Positions 1-7,434 of a stretch of DNA of 64,000 nucleotides are shown piece by piece (within the stretch, counting starts at the first letter, position 1; every line of letters begins with the position of its first letter). Source of the DNA: Ruminococcus sp. (lineage in GTDB: Bacteria > Bacillota > Clostridia > Oscillospirales > Ruminococcaceae); assembly GCA_017472145.1 (NCBI GenBank), contig JAFUQX010000025.1, forward strand, positions 1-64,000. Reading direction: 5' to 3'. The notes under the pieces were generated by a model. It had not been told where the DNA came from. It was given only the letters and a program-made list of their open reading frames with translations, and searched no databases. Made by a program: the position numbers and the translations under genes.

Positions 1-8
1 ATTTCCAT
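1..8 (-). CDS. first codons of an unidentified gene running off the left edge
   Basis: A minus-strand ATG at positions 8-6 follows an AGGAG ribosome binding site (18-22, nine bases away) and a strong promoter (29-57). Only ATG-GAA and two further bases lie in the window, so nothing can be said about the product. It is listed because promoter, binding site and start codon have the right order and spacing. Confidence 0.45.
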
Positions 9-28
9 TTATTGTATCTCCTATCTAT

Positions 29-57
29 AGTATACACCTTTTTATTTATGAAGTCAA
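29..57 (-). promoter_or_regulatory. SigA-type promoter for the left-edge gene
   Basis: On the minus strand TTGACT (57-52) and TATACT (34-29) are separated by exactly 17 bases. It lies just after the terminator of the SCIFF cluster, so it starts a separate transcription unit that leaves the window. Confidence 0.75.
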
Positions 58-104
58 TATAACAACTATACAAAAAGTGAGCGAATCGTTTGTACCGATT
101 ACAC

Positions 105-146
105 AAAAAAGACTGCCGGAATGGATACCGACAGTCCTTTTGTTTA
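105..146 (-). terminator. terminator after scfB
   Basis: Inverted repeat GACTGCCGG (111-119) / CCGACAGTC (128-136), with one mismatch, flanked by A runs on the left and T runs on the right. It can terminate in both directions; the minus-strand U tract ends the scfB transcript. Confidence 0.75.
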
Positions 147-155
147 AATATTCAT

Positions 156-1538
156 TTATTCCTCATTGGGATCTGCACTCTCACCCATGCGGATGGCCTT
201 CAGTACGATGGCACATTCCAGACGCTTCTTCTCGATCTCACAGGACATCCGGTGGGCCTTCCGGGTGTCGCCTGCATACTGATAATTATTGGCGTTGCAG
301 CCGCCGCTGCAATAGAACTTCGCCCAGCAGTCCCGGCAATCCGGCTTCGTGTAGATGTGCATTCTCGCAAAGTCCTTCTTCATCTCATAGTCAAAAGTGC
401 CTTCATCGATGTTGCCCATCTTGTATCGCTCCTCGCCCACAAACTGATGGCAGGGATAGATATCGCCGTCCGGCGTGATGGCTACATAGTCATTGCCGCA
501 GCCGCAACCTCTCAGACGCTTAATGGCACAAGGGCCCTGATCCAGATCCAGCATAAAGTGGAAGAAGTTGAACCGTTTTCCGGTCTTCTCATAATCCAGG
601 ATCTTCTGCATAAGCGTTTCGTATTCCTCAAAAATCACCGGCAGATCCTTCTCCGTCAGTGCATAGGGGTCAGTCGGCTTTGTCACAACCGGTTCTACAG
701 AGATCTGGTCAAAGCCAGCCTCCAGAAGACTGAATACATCCTCAGAGAAATCCAGGTTGTACTTTGTATAAGTGCCGCGCACATAATACTCACCATCCCC
801 GCGCTTCTCCACCAGCTCACGATAACGGGGCACGATCCGGTCATAGCAGCCCTTGCCATCCACACGCTTGCGCATACGGTCATTGACATCCTTTCGTCCG
901 TCAATGGACAGAACTACATTGGACATTTCCTTGTTGATATAGTTGATCTTGTCCTCATCCAGCAGCATGCCATTCGTCGTGATGGTAAACCGGAAATGCT
1001 TGTTATATTCCTTCTCCTTGCTGCGGGCATATTCTACGATCTGCTTTACCACATCAAAATTCATCAGCGGCTCACCGCCAAAGAAGTCCAGCTCCAGGTT
1101 TTCTCTGTTTGCAGAATGGGTCAGCAGAAAATCGATTGCCTTCTTACCCGTCTCAAAAGTCATGAGCTTCCGGCCCTCGCCGAAATCTCCAGTGGATGCA
1201 AAGCAGTATTCACAGCGCAGGTTACAGTCATGGGCAATATTCAGACACATTGCCTTTATGGGAGATGCAACCGCTACCTCCGCATACTGCTCGTAGTCAT
1301 CCTCCGAATAGAGAATACCGGCCTTGTGGGCCTCCAGCAGCTCCTCATAGCAGGAAACAATATCCTCCCGGCTGTAGAAACGACTCAGATTTTCAATGGC
1401 CTCCTCCGGACAGACCTCGGCCAGAGGCGGCTCGATATAGGCCAGCAGGTCATAGGTCAGATCGTCCACAATATGTACGCCGCCGCTGTTTACATCCAGC
1501 ACCACATTATATCCGCACAGCTTATATTTATGAATCAT
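156..1538 (-). CDS. scfB: radical SAM/SPASM maturase of the SCIFF peptide
   Basis: This 460-residue enzyme is the thioether-forming maturase of the small SCIFF peptide encoded just upstream. The radical SAM cluster motif C-x3-C-x2-C is at Cys105, Cys109 and Cys112 (CNLRCEYC), followed by a TIM-barrel region and a cysteine-rich SPASM segment at about residues 335-440 that would hold auxiliary iron-sulfur clusters. Residues 1-95 resemble a peptide-binding (RRE-like) N-terminus. Known family chemistry is SAM-dependent linking of cysteine sulfur to the alpha carbon of an acceptor residue (ranthipeptides). The ATG follows AAAGGTG. It is downstream of scfA in the same orientation, and two hairpins between them may lower its expression relative to the peptide. 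Function of the mature peptide is unknown. Confidence 0.95.
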   Translation of the reverse strand: MIHKYKLCGYNVVLDVNSGGVHIVDDLTYDLLAYIEPPLAEVCPEEAIENLSRFYSREDIVSCYEELLEAHKAGILYSEDDYEQYAEVAVASPIKAMCLNIAHDCNLRCEYCFASTGDFGEGRKLMTFETGKKAIDFLLTHSANRENLELDFFGGEPLMNFDVVKQIVEYARSKEKEYNKHFRFTITTNGMLLDEDKINYINKEMSNVVLSIDGRKDVNDRMRKRVDGKGCYDRIVPRYRELVEKRGDGEYYVRGTYTKYNLDFSEDVFSLLEAGFDQISVEPVVTKPTDPYALTEKDLPVIFEEYETLMQKILDYEKTGKRFNFFHFMLDLDQGPCAIKRLRGCGCGNDYVAITPDGDIYPCHQFVGEERYKMGNIDEGTFDYEMKKDFARMHIYTKPDCRDCWAKFYCSGGCNANNYQYAGDTRKAHRMSCEIEKKRLECAIVLKAIRMGESADPNEE

Positions 1539-1570
1539 AATGTATCACCTTTTCTCAATATAATAATGAA

Positions 1571-1635
1571 GAAAGGGACAGAACTTGTCCCTTTCCCCTG
1601 TACTGAGAATCCGCACACCTCAGGCATGCGGATTC
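1571..1635 (-). terminator. two hairpins between scfA and scfB, possible partial terminators
   Basis: Two strong stems sit in the scfA-scfB gap: GAATCCGCA (1607-1615) / TGCGGATTC (1627-1635) and GAAAGGGACA (1571-1580) / TGTCCCTTTC (1586-1595). On the minus strand the second is followed by TTCATT rather than a full U run, so leaky termination or RNA processing is more likely than a full stop. This fits high expression of the small peptide and low expression of its enzyme. Confidence 0.55.
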
Positions 1636-1656
1636 TTTCTGATCATTCAAATTCGA

Positions 1657-1794
1657 TTAGTGCTCACACTTCTGGTTTGCAACCGTGCAGGATGTCTTAC
1701 AAGCAGACTGACAGGATGCCTGACACTTACCGCAGCCGCCCTTAGCAGCAGTTGCCTTCAGATTTGCCTTATTGATGGTCTTGATGTGCTTCAT
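1657..1794 (-). CDS. scfA: SCIFF peptide precursor (six cysteines in forty-five residues)
   Basis: The peptide is exactly 45 residues when started at the ATG at 1794, with six cysteines in its C-terminal half (spacing C-x2-C-x3-C-x3-C-x3-C-x6-C). It starts MKHIKTINKANLKATA, a typical leader, and ends NQKCEH. GGAGG lies nine bases before this ATG; an upstream in-frame ATG at 1857 overlaps the promoter and is rejected. It is the substrate of the radical SAM enzyme encoded next door, giving a ranthipeptide with thioether bridges. The family is nearly universal in Clostridia. In some species related peptides have been linked to quorum-type control, but no role can be read from this sequence. Confidence 0.95.
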   Translation of the reverse strand: MKHIKTINKANLKATAAKGGCGKCQASCQSACKTSCTVANQKCEH

Positions 1795-1828
1795 ACGAAT
1801 TCCCTCCAAATGAGTAATTATTTCTTCT

Positions 1829-1857
1829 ATTTTAACATAAACCGCCGCTTTTTTCAA
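1829..1857 (-). promoter_or_regulatory. SigA-type promoter for scfA-scfB
   Basis: TTGAAA (1857-1852) and TAAAAT (1834-1829) on the minus strand, 17 bases apart, about 35 bases before the scfA start. It makes scfAB independent of the membrane protein gene upstream. Confidence 0.7.
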
Positions 1858-1927
1858 TAGCCTTTGCTGTAAAATACAGAATTTTTACATATTGCACAAT
1901 TCTGCTTCATTCATATTGGTAAAGCTG

Positions 1928-2344
1928 TCACCGGGGCGGCTTGCGGATCCGTGTATTTACACCACAGACACCGCCCATACAGCTGCACAGAATAATCAGG
2001 ATCAGCTTCATGATTGTTCCTGCACCGGATAGGCTCTGCAAAAGCAGCAATCCGAAAAAGAATACAATAAAATAAATGATGATGCCGCAGCCCAGTCCTG
2101 CAAGAAGTCCATGCCTGCGCCGGTGCTTTGCCGAAATAAATCCGGCCGTAAAGCTTCCCGCACAAAGTGCAATGGCCGCCATACAGGAAACCAGCGAATC
2201 CGGTGCATCCAGACTGGTCATCAGTACGGAGAAGCCGGACAGACATATAAGCGTTACCAGCAGTCCGGCTGCAATTGCGATCAGTGTACAGCAGCACCGG
2301 GATTCCCAGAAGCTGCTGCGCAGTCTTCTGCATTTGATTTTCAT
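1928..2344 (-). CDS. TIGR04086-type four-helix membrane protein
   Basis: A 138-residue integral membrane protein with about four hydrophobic helices (from the ATG at 2344: residues near 18-40, 50-70, 79-100 and 108-127) and short basic loops such as SAKHRRRHG. Its size, helix layout and position beside scfA and close to yajC match the TIGR04086 family of Firmicute membrane proteins of unknown function, which is often found near SCIFF genes. The start at 2344 has GGAGG eight bases upstream; an in-frame TTG at 2365 has no such site. It might help export or anchor the SCIFF product, but that rests on neighbourhood only. Confidence 0.7.
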   Translation of the reverse strand: MKIKCRRLRSSFWESRCCCTLIAIAAGLLVTLICLSGFSVLMTSLDAPDSLVSCMAAIALCAGSFTAGFISAKHRRRHGLLAGLGCGIIIYFIVFFFGLLLLQSLSGAGTIMKLILIILCSCMGGVCGVNTRIRKPPR

Positions 2345-2407
2345 TTCCGTCACCTCCGCCTTCAATGCCGTTAAAACATCTTATGCAGAGGAAAAATCGC
2401 TTAGACC

Positions 2408-3730
2408 TTACTTCCCGGACAAAAGGGACTCCCAGCTGACATCCAGTCCGCTTGCGTATTTTGCATAATAGGTGAGAATCAGCGTTGCGTCGGTAATATC
2501 GATCACGCCGTCCCCGTCTATATCCGCCTGGTCTGCATAGAAGCCCTCTGTCGTTCCTGTGAGTCCGGCTGCTGTCTTGGAATACTGCCCGAGAACCAGG
2601 GTAGCATCTGAAATGTCAATGCTTCCATCGCCATTCACATCGCCCAGATTTTTGGGCTGAATGAGCACTTCCTCCTGTGCGATTATGTAAAGCGGCTCGG
2701 ACACAGCTGCACCAGCTGAATTGAATCCATTGACCACGATCTCGTACACTCCCGGCTCCGGAAGAACAAATCCGATCATCGAGCCGCTGAGAAGATACTC
2801 CGTTTCCTCTCCGCTGGGTGAGATCACCAGAATATGGTACTGCTCTGCTGTATCACTGTCTATGAACAGCTCCATAAGCGACCCGGCTGCTACTACATCG
2901 GCCGAGGGCTTCACCGAAATATAGGAAGGTACAGCGGCCGGAGTGGTTTCTGTTTCCGTGGTGGTCACAGATTCCGTTGTTGTGACCGCCGGAGTCGTCG
3001 TAGTCAGGACTGCTGTGGTCGTGGTCATTGTTGTTGTCGTAGTGGCGGCGGCAGTAGTTGTAGTTGTAGTTGTAGTCGTAGTCGTAGTTGTGGTCGTGGT
3101 CGGAGTGGTATCCGGAACCGCTCCCTTGATGGTGGCCTCGATATCATAGATACCATAATCCTGCATATAACGCTCTGCAATGGCATCATTGCCGGAATAG
3201 CCACTGGTTCCGTTTTTCAGCCAGGCCTGCAGACCGCCAATACCCAGAGCGTGAGAGCCGACAATCACTGCTGCAAAGGTAATATCGATTCCGTTCACCG
3301 TCTGGCCTATGTAATCATCCATCCCCATATTCTGGGCATAGTACCAGATCCTCTTGTGGAAGGCCAGAACGGCATAGTCCTGTGCGGCGGGCGTGCTCAG
3401 GAAGGTCTCCTTACTGGTTACGCCATAGGAAGCGGCCAGCTCTGTCCAGTTTCCGCTGGAATCCATAAAGCCTACCTCCTGAAGAGTAATGCTTCCCATC
3501 TGCCAGTAGCCCAGATACTGCCCATTCTCTGCGGAATAGCTGTTCCCAGACTCTGTTTCGCCGATTGCATAGAGAAAATCACCATATTCATCCACATAGT
3601 CGGAATTGCTGAAGGCCTGGGCCTTCATCGGGGTGATATTCATCACTCCAAGCATCATACTCAGACACATTACAGCAGCTGTCAGTACCGCTCCGATTTT
3701 TCGTCTCGTCTTTTTGTGCATCATCTGCAT
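2408..3730 (-). CDS. secreted lysozyme/transglycosylase-like protein with type I dockerin
   Basis: A 440-residue exported protein. Residues 1-40 form a signal peptide (basic start, hydrophobic core, MKAQAF near the cleavage site). Residues 41-185 resemble a lysozyme or lytic transglycosylase fold: GETESGN offers a catalytic Glu before Ser-Gly, followed by a YLGYWQMG segment similar to the G-x-x-Q motif of that superfamily. Then come a threonine run of about 17 residues with further Thr/Ala/Glu linker, an Ig-like domain of about 85 residues, and two dockerin calcium loops (DVNGDGSIDISD and DIDGDGVIDITD). The start at 3730 has GGAGG seven bases away; the longer reading from 3790 lacks one. A dockerin would attach it to a cohesin scaffold. 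The hydrolase assignment is inference; the dockerin is clear. Confidence 0.8.
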   Translation of the reverse strand: MQMMHKKTRRKIGAVLTAAVMCLSMMLGVMNITPMKAQAFSNSDYVDEYGDFLYAIGETESGNSYSAENGQYLGYWQMGSITLQEVGFMDSSGNWTELAASYGVTSKETFLSTPAAQDYAVLAFHKRIWYYAQNMGMDDYIGQTVNGIDITFAAVIVGSHALGIGGLQAWLKNGTSGYSGNDAIAERYMQDYGIYDIEATIKGAVPDTTPTTTTTTTTTTTTTTTTAAATTTTTMTTTTAVLTTTTPAVTTTESVTTTETETTPAAVPSYISVKPSADVVAAGSLMELFIDSDTAEQYHILVISPSGEETEYLLSGSMIGFVLPEPGVYEIVVNGFNSAGAAVSEPLYIIAQEEVLIQPKNLGDVNGDGSIDISDATLVLGQYSKTAAGLTGTTEGFYADQADIDGDGVIDITDATLILTYYAKYASGLDVSWESLLSGK

Positions 3731-3780
3731 AAAAACACCTCCGTTGTCCAAAAAAACATGAAATACAAAACAATACATTA

Positions 3781-3817
3781 AAAAACACAAATGAGAGCAG
3801 CAGATTCCGCCGCTCTC
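3781..3817 (-). terminator. terminator after yajC
   Basis: Minus-strand stem GAGAGCGGC (3817-3809) / GCTGCTCTC (3801-3793) with one G-U pair, then ATTTGTG and a run of six T. It separates the nfnA-nfnB-yajC unit from the dockerin gene. Confidence 0.8.
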
Positions 3818-3896
3818 ATCTATTATCTGTATTCACAGAAAGCTTGTCTCATTCCTCTTTTTTAAATATCCTGTGAATCCAGATTCTCACAGACAA

Positions 3897-4397
3897 TCAG
3901 TCCTTCAGCATTCCCTTATCTTCTGTCTGTTCGGTATCAGCAGCGTCCTTACCCTTCTTCTTGGCTTCCTTCTTCTTCTGAATTTCAGCAGCCGCAGCAG
4001 CCTTTGCACGCTCTGCATCCTCACGAACGGTAACATTCTCCTGAATCGCCCACTTCTTCATGCGGATTCTGCTTCTGTCTCCGCACTCGATCACAACCGT
4101 GTCATCTGCGATCTTTACAACCAGACCTACAATACCGCCGATGGTTACGATCTCATCGCCCATACGCAGGTCATTCTGCATCGCCTTCTGTTCCTTCTCC
4201 TTCTTCTTCTGAGGACGGATCAGAATGAAATACATCACTGCAAAAAGCAGAACCATGATGATCAGAGAGGACATCATACCAGCACTGCTGGTTGCAGTGC
4301 TTGCTGTACCCTCAGCAGATGCGGTCACTGTCATTGCACCAGCGGCCAGAGCGGTCAAAGATGCAACAAATCCAAATTTAACGAAATGCTTTTTCAT
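3897..4397 (-). CDS. yajC: preprotein translocase subunit YajC
   Basis: A 166-residue YajC, the small accessory subunit of the SecDF-YajC complex that assists export through SecYEG. Residues 1-28 look like an extra signal peptide or first helix, residues 42-62 are the conserved single membrane helix (MVLLFAVMYFILIRP), followed by the family's basic QKKKEKE stretch and the DEIVTIGGIVG beta domain. The last 40 residues are an Ala/Lys/Glu-rich tail, which makes the protein longer than the usual 90-110 residues. GAAAGG precedes the ATG. It is the last gene of a unit that starts with nfnA. Confidence 0.93.
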   Translation of the reverse strand: MKKHFVKFGFVASLTALAAGAMTVTASAEGTASTATSSAGMMSSLIIMVLLFAVMYFILIRPQKKKEKEQKAMQNDLRMGDEIVTIGGIVGLVVKIADDTVVIECGDRSRIRMKKWAIQENVTVREDAERAKAAAAAEIQKKKEAKKKGKDAADTEQTEDKGMLKD

Positions 4398-4445
4398 GAT
4401 TGGTTTTCCTTTCTGTTGGCCGCAGGTGCTTCCCTGCCGGCCGGG

Positions 4446-5837
4446 TTATTCCTTGCCTTTGATGTATGCATCAATAGATGCAGCCGCCTTCTTACCGGCA
4501 CCCATTGCCAGAATTACAGTTGCGGCCCCGGTTACAGCATCACCGCCGGCATATACGCCATCCTTAGTGGTAGCCATTGTCTCCTCGTCAACAACGAGAC
4601 AGCCACGGCGATTTGCTTCCAGGCCCTGAGTGGTAGAGCGGATCAGCGGATTCGGAGAAGTACCAATGGACATGATAACGGTATCCACATCCAGAACATA
4701 CTCGCTGCCCGGAACCTCAACCGGCTTACGGCGGCCGCTTTCATCCGGTTCGCCCAGCTCCATACGGATGCACTTCATGCCGCATACACGGCCGTTTTCA
4801 TCACCGATCAGCTCAACCGGATTGTTCAGATTCAGGAACTCAACGCCCTCCTCCTTTGCGTGGTGGACCTCCTCCACACGAGCCGGCATCTCTGCCTCGG
4901 AACGACGGTATACGATATATACATGCTCAGCACCCATACGCAGTGCGCTTCTTGCTGCATCCATCGCTACGTTGCCGCCGCCGACAACAGCAACTGCCTT
5001 GGAACGGATGACCGGCGTATCATACTCGTCCAGATAGCCCTTCATCAGATTGATTCGGGTCAGATACTCATTGGCCGAGCAAACACCAACCAGGCCCTCG
5101 CCCGGAATGCCCATAAACCGGGGCAGACCGGCACCGGAGCCAACGAATACAGCCTCATAACCCTGCTCCATCAGCTCATCGATGGAGACGATCTTGCCGA
5201 TAACCATATTGGTGCAGATCTCTACACCCATCGCCTTCAGGTTGCTGATTTCCTCCTGTACGATCTGCTTGGGCAGACGGAACTCCGGAATGCCGTACAT
5301 CAGTACGCCGCCGGCTACCTGGAAGGCCTCATAAATGGTCACCTCGTAGCCCAGCTTAGCCAGATCGCCTGCGCAGGTCAGACCGGCCGGACCGCCGCCG
5401 ATGACAGCCACCTTGTGGCCGTTCTTTGCGACAGGCTCAATCGCCTTTTTCTCCTGTGCACGCATATAGTCCGCAGCAAAACGCTCCAGACGGCCGATAC
5501 CAACCGGCTGGCCCTTCACACCGCGCACGCACTTGCCTTCGCACTGGCTTTCCTGGGGACATACACGTCCGCATACGGCCGGAAGGCTGTTTGTAGCGGT
5601 AATGGTCTCATATGCACCAGCAAAATCACCGGCTGCAATCTTCTGTACAAAGTTCGGAATCTGAACGCCTACCGGACATCCCTTTACGCAGGGCATCGCC
5701 TTACAGCCCAGACAACGGGAAGCTTCCTCCTGTGCCATTTCGGCTGTATAGCCCATGGACACTTCTTCAAAGCACTTGGCACGTTCTTTCGGGTCACGTT
5801 CCGGCATCGGAACCTTTTCCATAGCCATATTTGCCAT
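4446..5837 (-). CDS. nfnB: NfnB-type large subunit of ferredoxin:NADP transhydrogenase (glutamate synthase small-chain family)
   Basis: A 463-residue flavoprotein of the GltD/NfnB family. The N-terminal domain carries eight cysteines for two [4Fe-4S] clusters (Cys42, 45, 50, 54 and Cys89, 93, 99, 103). A FAD-binding motif VIGGGPAG lies near residues 146-153 and an NADPH-binding VVGGGNVAMDAA near residue 280. Databases often call this family 'NADPH-dependent glutamate synthase', but no large glutamate synthase subunit is nearby. It follows an NfnA-like gene instead, so the likely role is electron-bifurcating exchange between NADH, ferredoxin and NADP in the cytoplasm. The gap to nfnA is 27 bases, consistent with one operon. 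Confidence 0.88.
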   Translation of the reverse strand: MANMAMEKVPMPERDPKERAKCFEEVSMGYTAEMAQEEASRCLGCKAMPCVKGCPVGVQIPNFVQKIAAGDFAGAYETITATNSLPAVCGRVCPQESQCEGKCVRGVKGQPVGIGRLERFAADYMRAQEKKAIEPVAKNGHKVAVIGGGPAGLTCAGDLAKLGYEVTIYEAFQVAGGVLMYGIPEFRLPKQIVQEEISNLKAMGVEICTNMVIGKIVSIDELMEQGYEAVFVGSGAGLPRFMGIPGEGLVGVCSANEYLTRINLMKGYLDEYDTPVIRSKAVAVVGGGNVAMDAARSALRMGAEHVYIVYRRSEAEMPARVEEVHHAKEEGVEFLNLNNPVELIGDENGRVCGMKCIRMELGEPDESGRRKPVEVPGSEYVLDVDTVIMSIGTSPNPLIRSTTQGLEANRRGCLVVDEETMATTKDGVYAGGDAVTGAATVILAMGAGKKAAASIDAYIKGKE

Positions 5838-5864
5838 TGTGAATCTTTCCTTTCCTTCTGTATC

Positions 5865-6689
5865 TTACAGCTGCTTCATCATACGGCACTCGTGCTCCTG
5901 CTCACGGTATGTGCCGTTTCTTCTCATCAGCTCATCAAAATCTACCTGGTGGCCGTCAAAGTCCGGACCATCTACGCAGGCATACTTGGTCTGACCGCCC
6001 ACAGTTACACGGCAGCCGCCGCACATGCCCGTACCATCGATCATGATCGGGTTCAGGGAAACAATGGTCTTGATTCCATACGGCTCTGTTCCCTTGCAGA
6101 CAAACTTCATCATGGGAATCGGGCCAATGGCAATGACCATATCATACTTCTTGCCGGAGTCGATCTGCTCCTGAAGCACATTGGTTACAAAGCCCTTTGT
6201 GCCATAAGTGCCATCATCCGTACAGATATACAGATTGGTGCTGGCTGCCTTGAACTCCTCCTCCAGGATGACGATGTCCTTGCTGCGGAAGCCGGCAATA
6301 ACATCCACTTCCAGGCCCTGGTTATACAGCTGCTTGGCCTGAGGATATGCAATGGCACAGCCCACGCCGCCGCCGATAACACAGACAGACTTTACATCCT
6401 CCGGGATCTCTGTCGGAACACCCAGCGGGCCTACCAGATCCAGAACTGCATCGCCCTCCTCCAGCTCGGCCAGACGGCGTGTGGAATTGCCCACCAGCTG
6501 GAAAATCAGAGTGATCGTTCCGCCCTCACGGTCATAGTCCGCAATGGTCAGCGGAACTCTTTCGCCGTATTCATCCACCCGGAAAATGATAAACTGACCG
6601 GGAAGCGCCTTCTTTGCAATCAGCGGTGCAGCCAGCTTGATCTGAACAACACCCTGATTCAGTACCTTCTTTTCTACAATCGGAAACAC
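5865..6689 (-). CDS. nfnA: NfnA-type small subunit (sulfide/dihydroorotate dehydrogenase-like FAD/NAD-binding protein)
   Basis: A 274-residue ferredoxin-NADP reductase-like subunit with an N-terminal FAD-binding barrel, a central NAD-binding Rossmann domain (CVIGGGVGCAIAYPQ) and a C-terminal Cys cluster (MCGGCRV then YACVDGP) for a [2Fe-2S] centre. I place the start at a GTG (6689) giving MFPIVEKKVL, which matches the usual family start and has AGAGAGG eight bases upstream; an earlier in-frame GTG at 6698 overlaps that site. It heads a unit with nfnB and yajC, driven by the promoter at 6759-6787. As NfnA it would take electrons from NADH. Confidence 0.87.
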   Translation of the reverse strand: MFPIVEKKVLNQGVVQIKLAAPLIAKKALPGQFIIFRVDEYGERVPLTIADYDREGGTITLIFQLVGNSTRRLAELEEGDAVLDLVGPLGVPTEIPEDVKSVCVIGGGVGCAIAYPQAKQLYNQGLEVDVIAGFRSKDIVILEEEFKAASTNLYICTDDGTYGTKGFVTNVLQEQIDSGKKYDMVIAIGPIPMMKFVCKGTEPYGIKTIVSLNPIMIDGTGMCGGCRVTVGGQTKYACVDGPDFDGHQVDFDELMRRNGTYREQEHECRMMKQL

Positions 6690-6758
6690 AGAGTTCACCT
6701 CTCTTAGTTTTTACATGCACCTGCATTTGCAGATGCGTCATTCACATCACATGCCTCT

Positions 6759-6787
6759 ATTATAACACATCTTTTTCTGAATGACAA
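6759..6787 (-). promoter_or_regulatory. SigA-type promoter for nfnA-nfnB-yajC
   Basis: TTGTCA (6787-6782) and TATAAT (6764-6759) on the minus strand with 17-base spacing, about 70 bases before the nfnA start. Confidence 0.8.
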
Positions 6788-6814
6788 TACTGTTTTTTCG
6801 GAACTTTCTTCATG

Positions 6815-6847
6815 CATAAAAATAAGCCGACAGAGTGTCAGCTTATT
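6815..6847 (-). terminator. terminator of the efp transcription unit
   Basis: Twelve-base stem AATAAGCTGACA (6847-6836) / TGTCGGCTTATT (6832-6821) with a three-base loop, followed on the minus strand by TTTATG. It ends the efp and zinc-ribbon protein unit. Confidence 0.8.
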
Positions 6848-6880
6848 TTCAGAACCTGTTGTTAAAAACAAGCCTTTGCC

Positions 6881-7399
6881 TTATTCAGCGTCTGCTTCTT
6901 CGCAAGCGCAGTCCTCAGACTCCTCGCAGTCACAGCCGCATTCTTCAAAGTCCTCGATGGACAGGTCATCAAAGTCGAATTCCAGAAGCTCGCCGCAGCA
7001 CGGGCACTTCATCTGGCCTTCATCCAGGATGGAATCAGCCAGCACGATGGTGTTCTGGCAGGTCGGACATACGGTCTCGTACAGATCCTCGTCATCGTCA
7101 TATTCATCCATGTCGATATCGAAGTCATCCTCGTCGTCCTCATCCTCGTCTTCATCGTCTTCATCATCGTCGTCCTCTTCGTCCAGCAGGAACTCCTCAA
7201 CATCGCCCAGATCCTCATCCAGATCCTCACACAGCTCTGTCAGCTCGTCCACCTGGCTCTGAAGGTCATCAATGTGCAGAACAGCAGACTGGAGCACCTC
7301 CAGAACCTGTCCCAGTACCTTGCCTTCCTTTGTAGTCATATCAATATCAGCGCCGTCTACCAGACCACGCAGATAAGCCATCTGTTCGCTCAGCTTCAT
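6881..7399 (-). CDS. acidic zinc-ribbon protein, CD1247 N-terminal domain family
   Basis: A 172-residue cytoplasmic protein. Residues 1-60 (MKLSEQMAYLRGLVDG start) form a helical, coiled-coil-like domain known in clostridia as the CD1247 N-terminal domain. Residues about 70-115 are almost pure Asp/Glu, then come a zinc ribbon (CPTCQN ... CPCCGE) and a Cys/Glu-rich tail with CGCDCEESEDCACEE. Its function is not established. It lies 35 bases downstream of efp and ends at a terminator, so it is co-transcribed with elongation factor P. The very acidic middle could mimic nucleic acid or bind basic ribosomal proteins, but this is speculation. Confidence 0.75.
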   Translation of the reverse strand: MKLSEQMAYLRGLVDGADIDMTTKEGKVLGQVLEVLQSAVLHIDDLQSQVDELTELCEDLDEDLGDVEEFLLDEEDDDDEDDEDEDEDDEDDFDIDMDEYDDDEDLYETVCPTCQNTIVLADSILDEGQMKCPCCGELLEFDFDDLSIEDFEECGCDCEESEDCACEEADAE

Positions 7400-7434
7400 A
7401 TGAATCTACCTCTCATCCGTCAGTATATTTTTAC

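Noticed and set aside
90..1745. Long plus-strand open frame opposite scfB (551 codons)
   Set aside because: It is antisense to a clear radical SAM gene, has no ribosome binding site and no recognisable protein features.
2943..3149. Poly-valine plus-strand frame
   Set aside because: It is the complement of the threonine-rich linker of the dockerin protein.
3873..6707. Plus-strand open frame of 944 codons over yajC, nfnB and nfnA
   Set aside because: It mirrors three certain genes on the other strand; its composition is that of reverse-complemented coding DNA.
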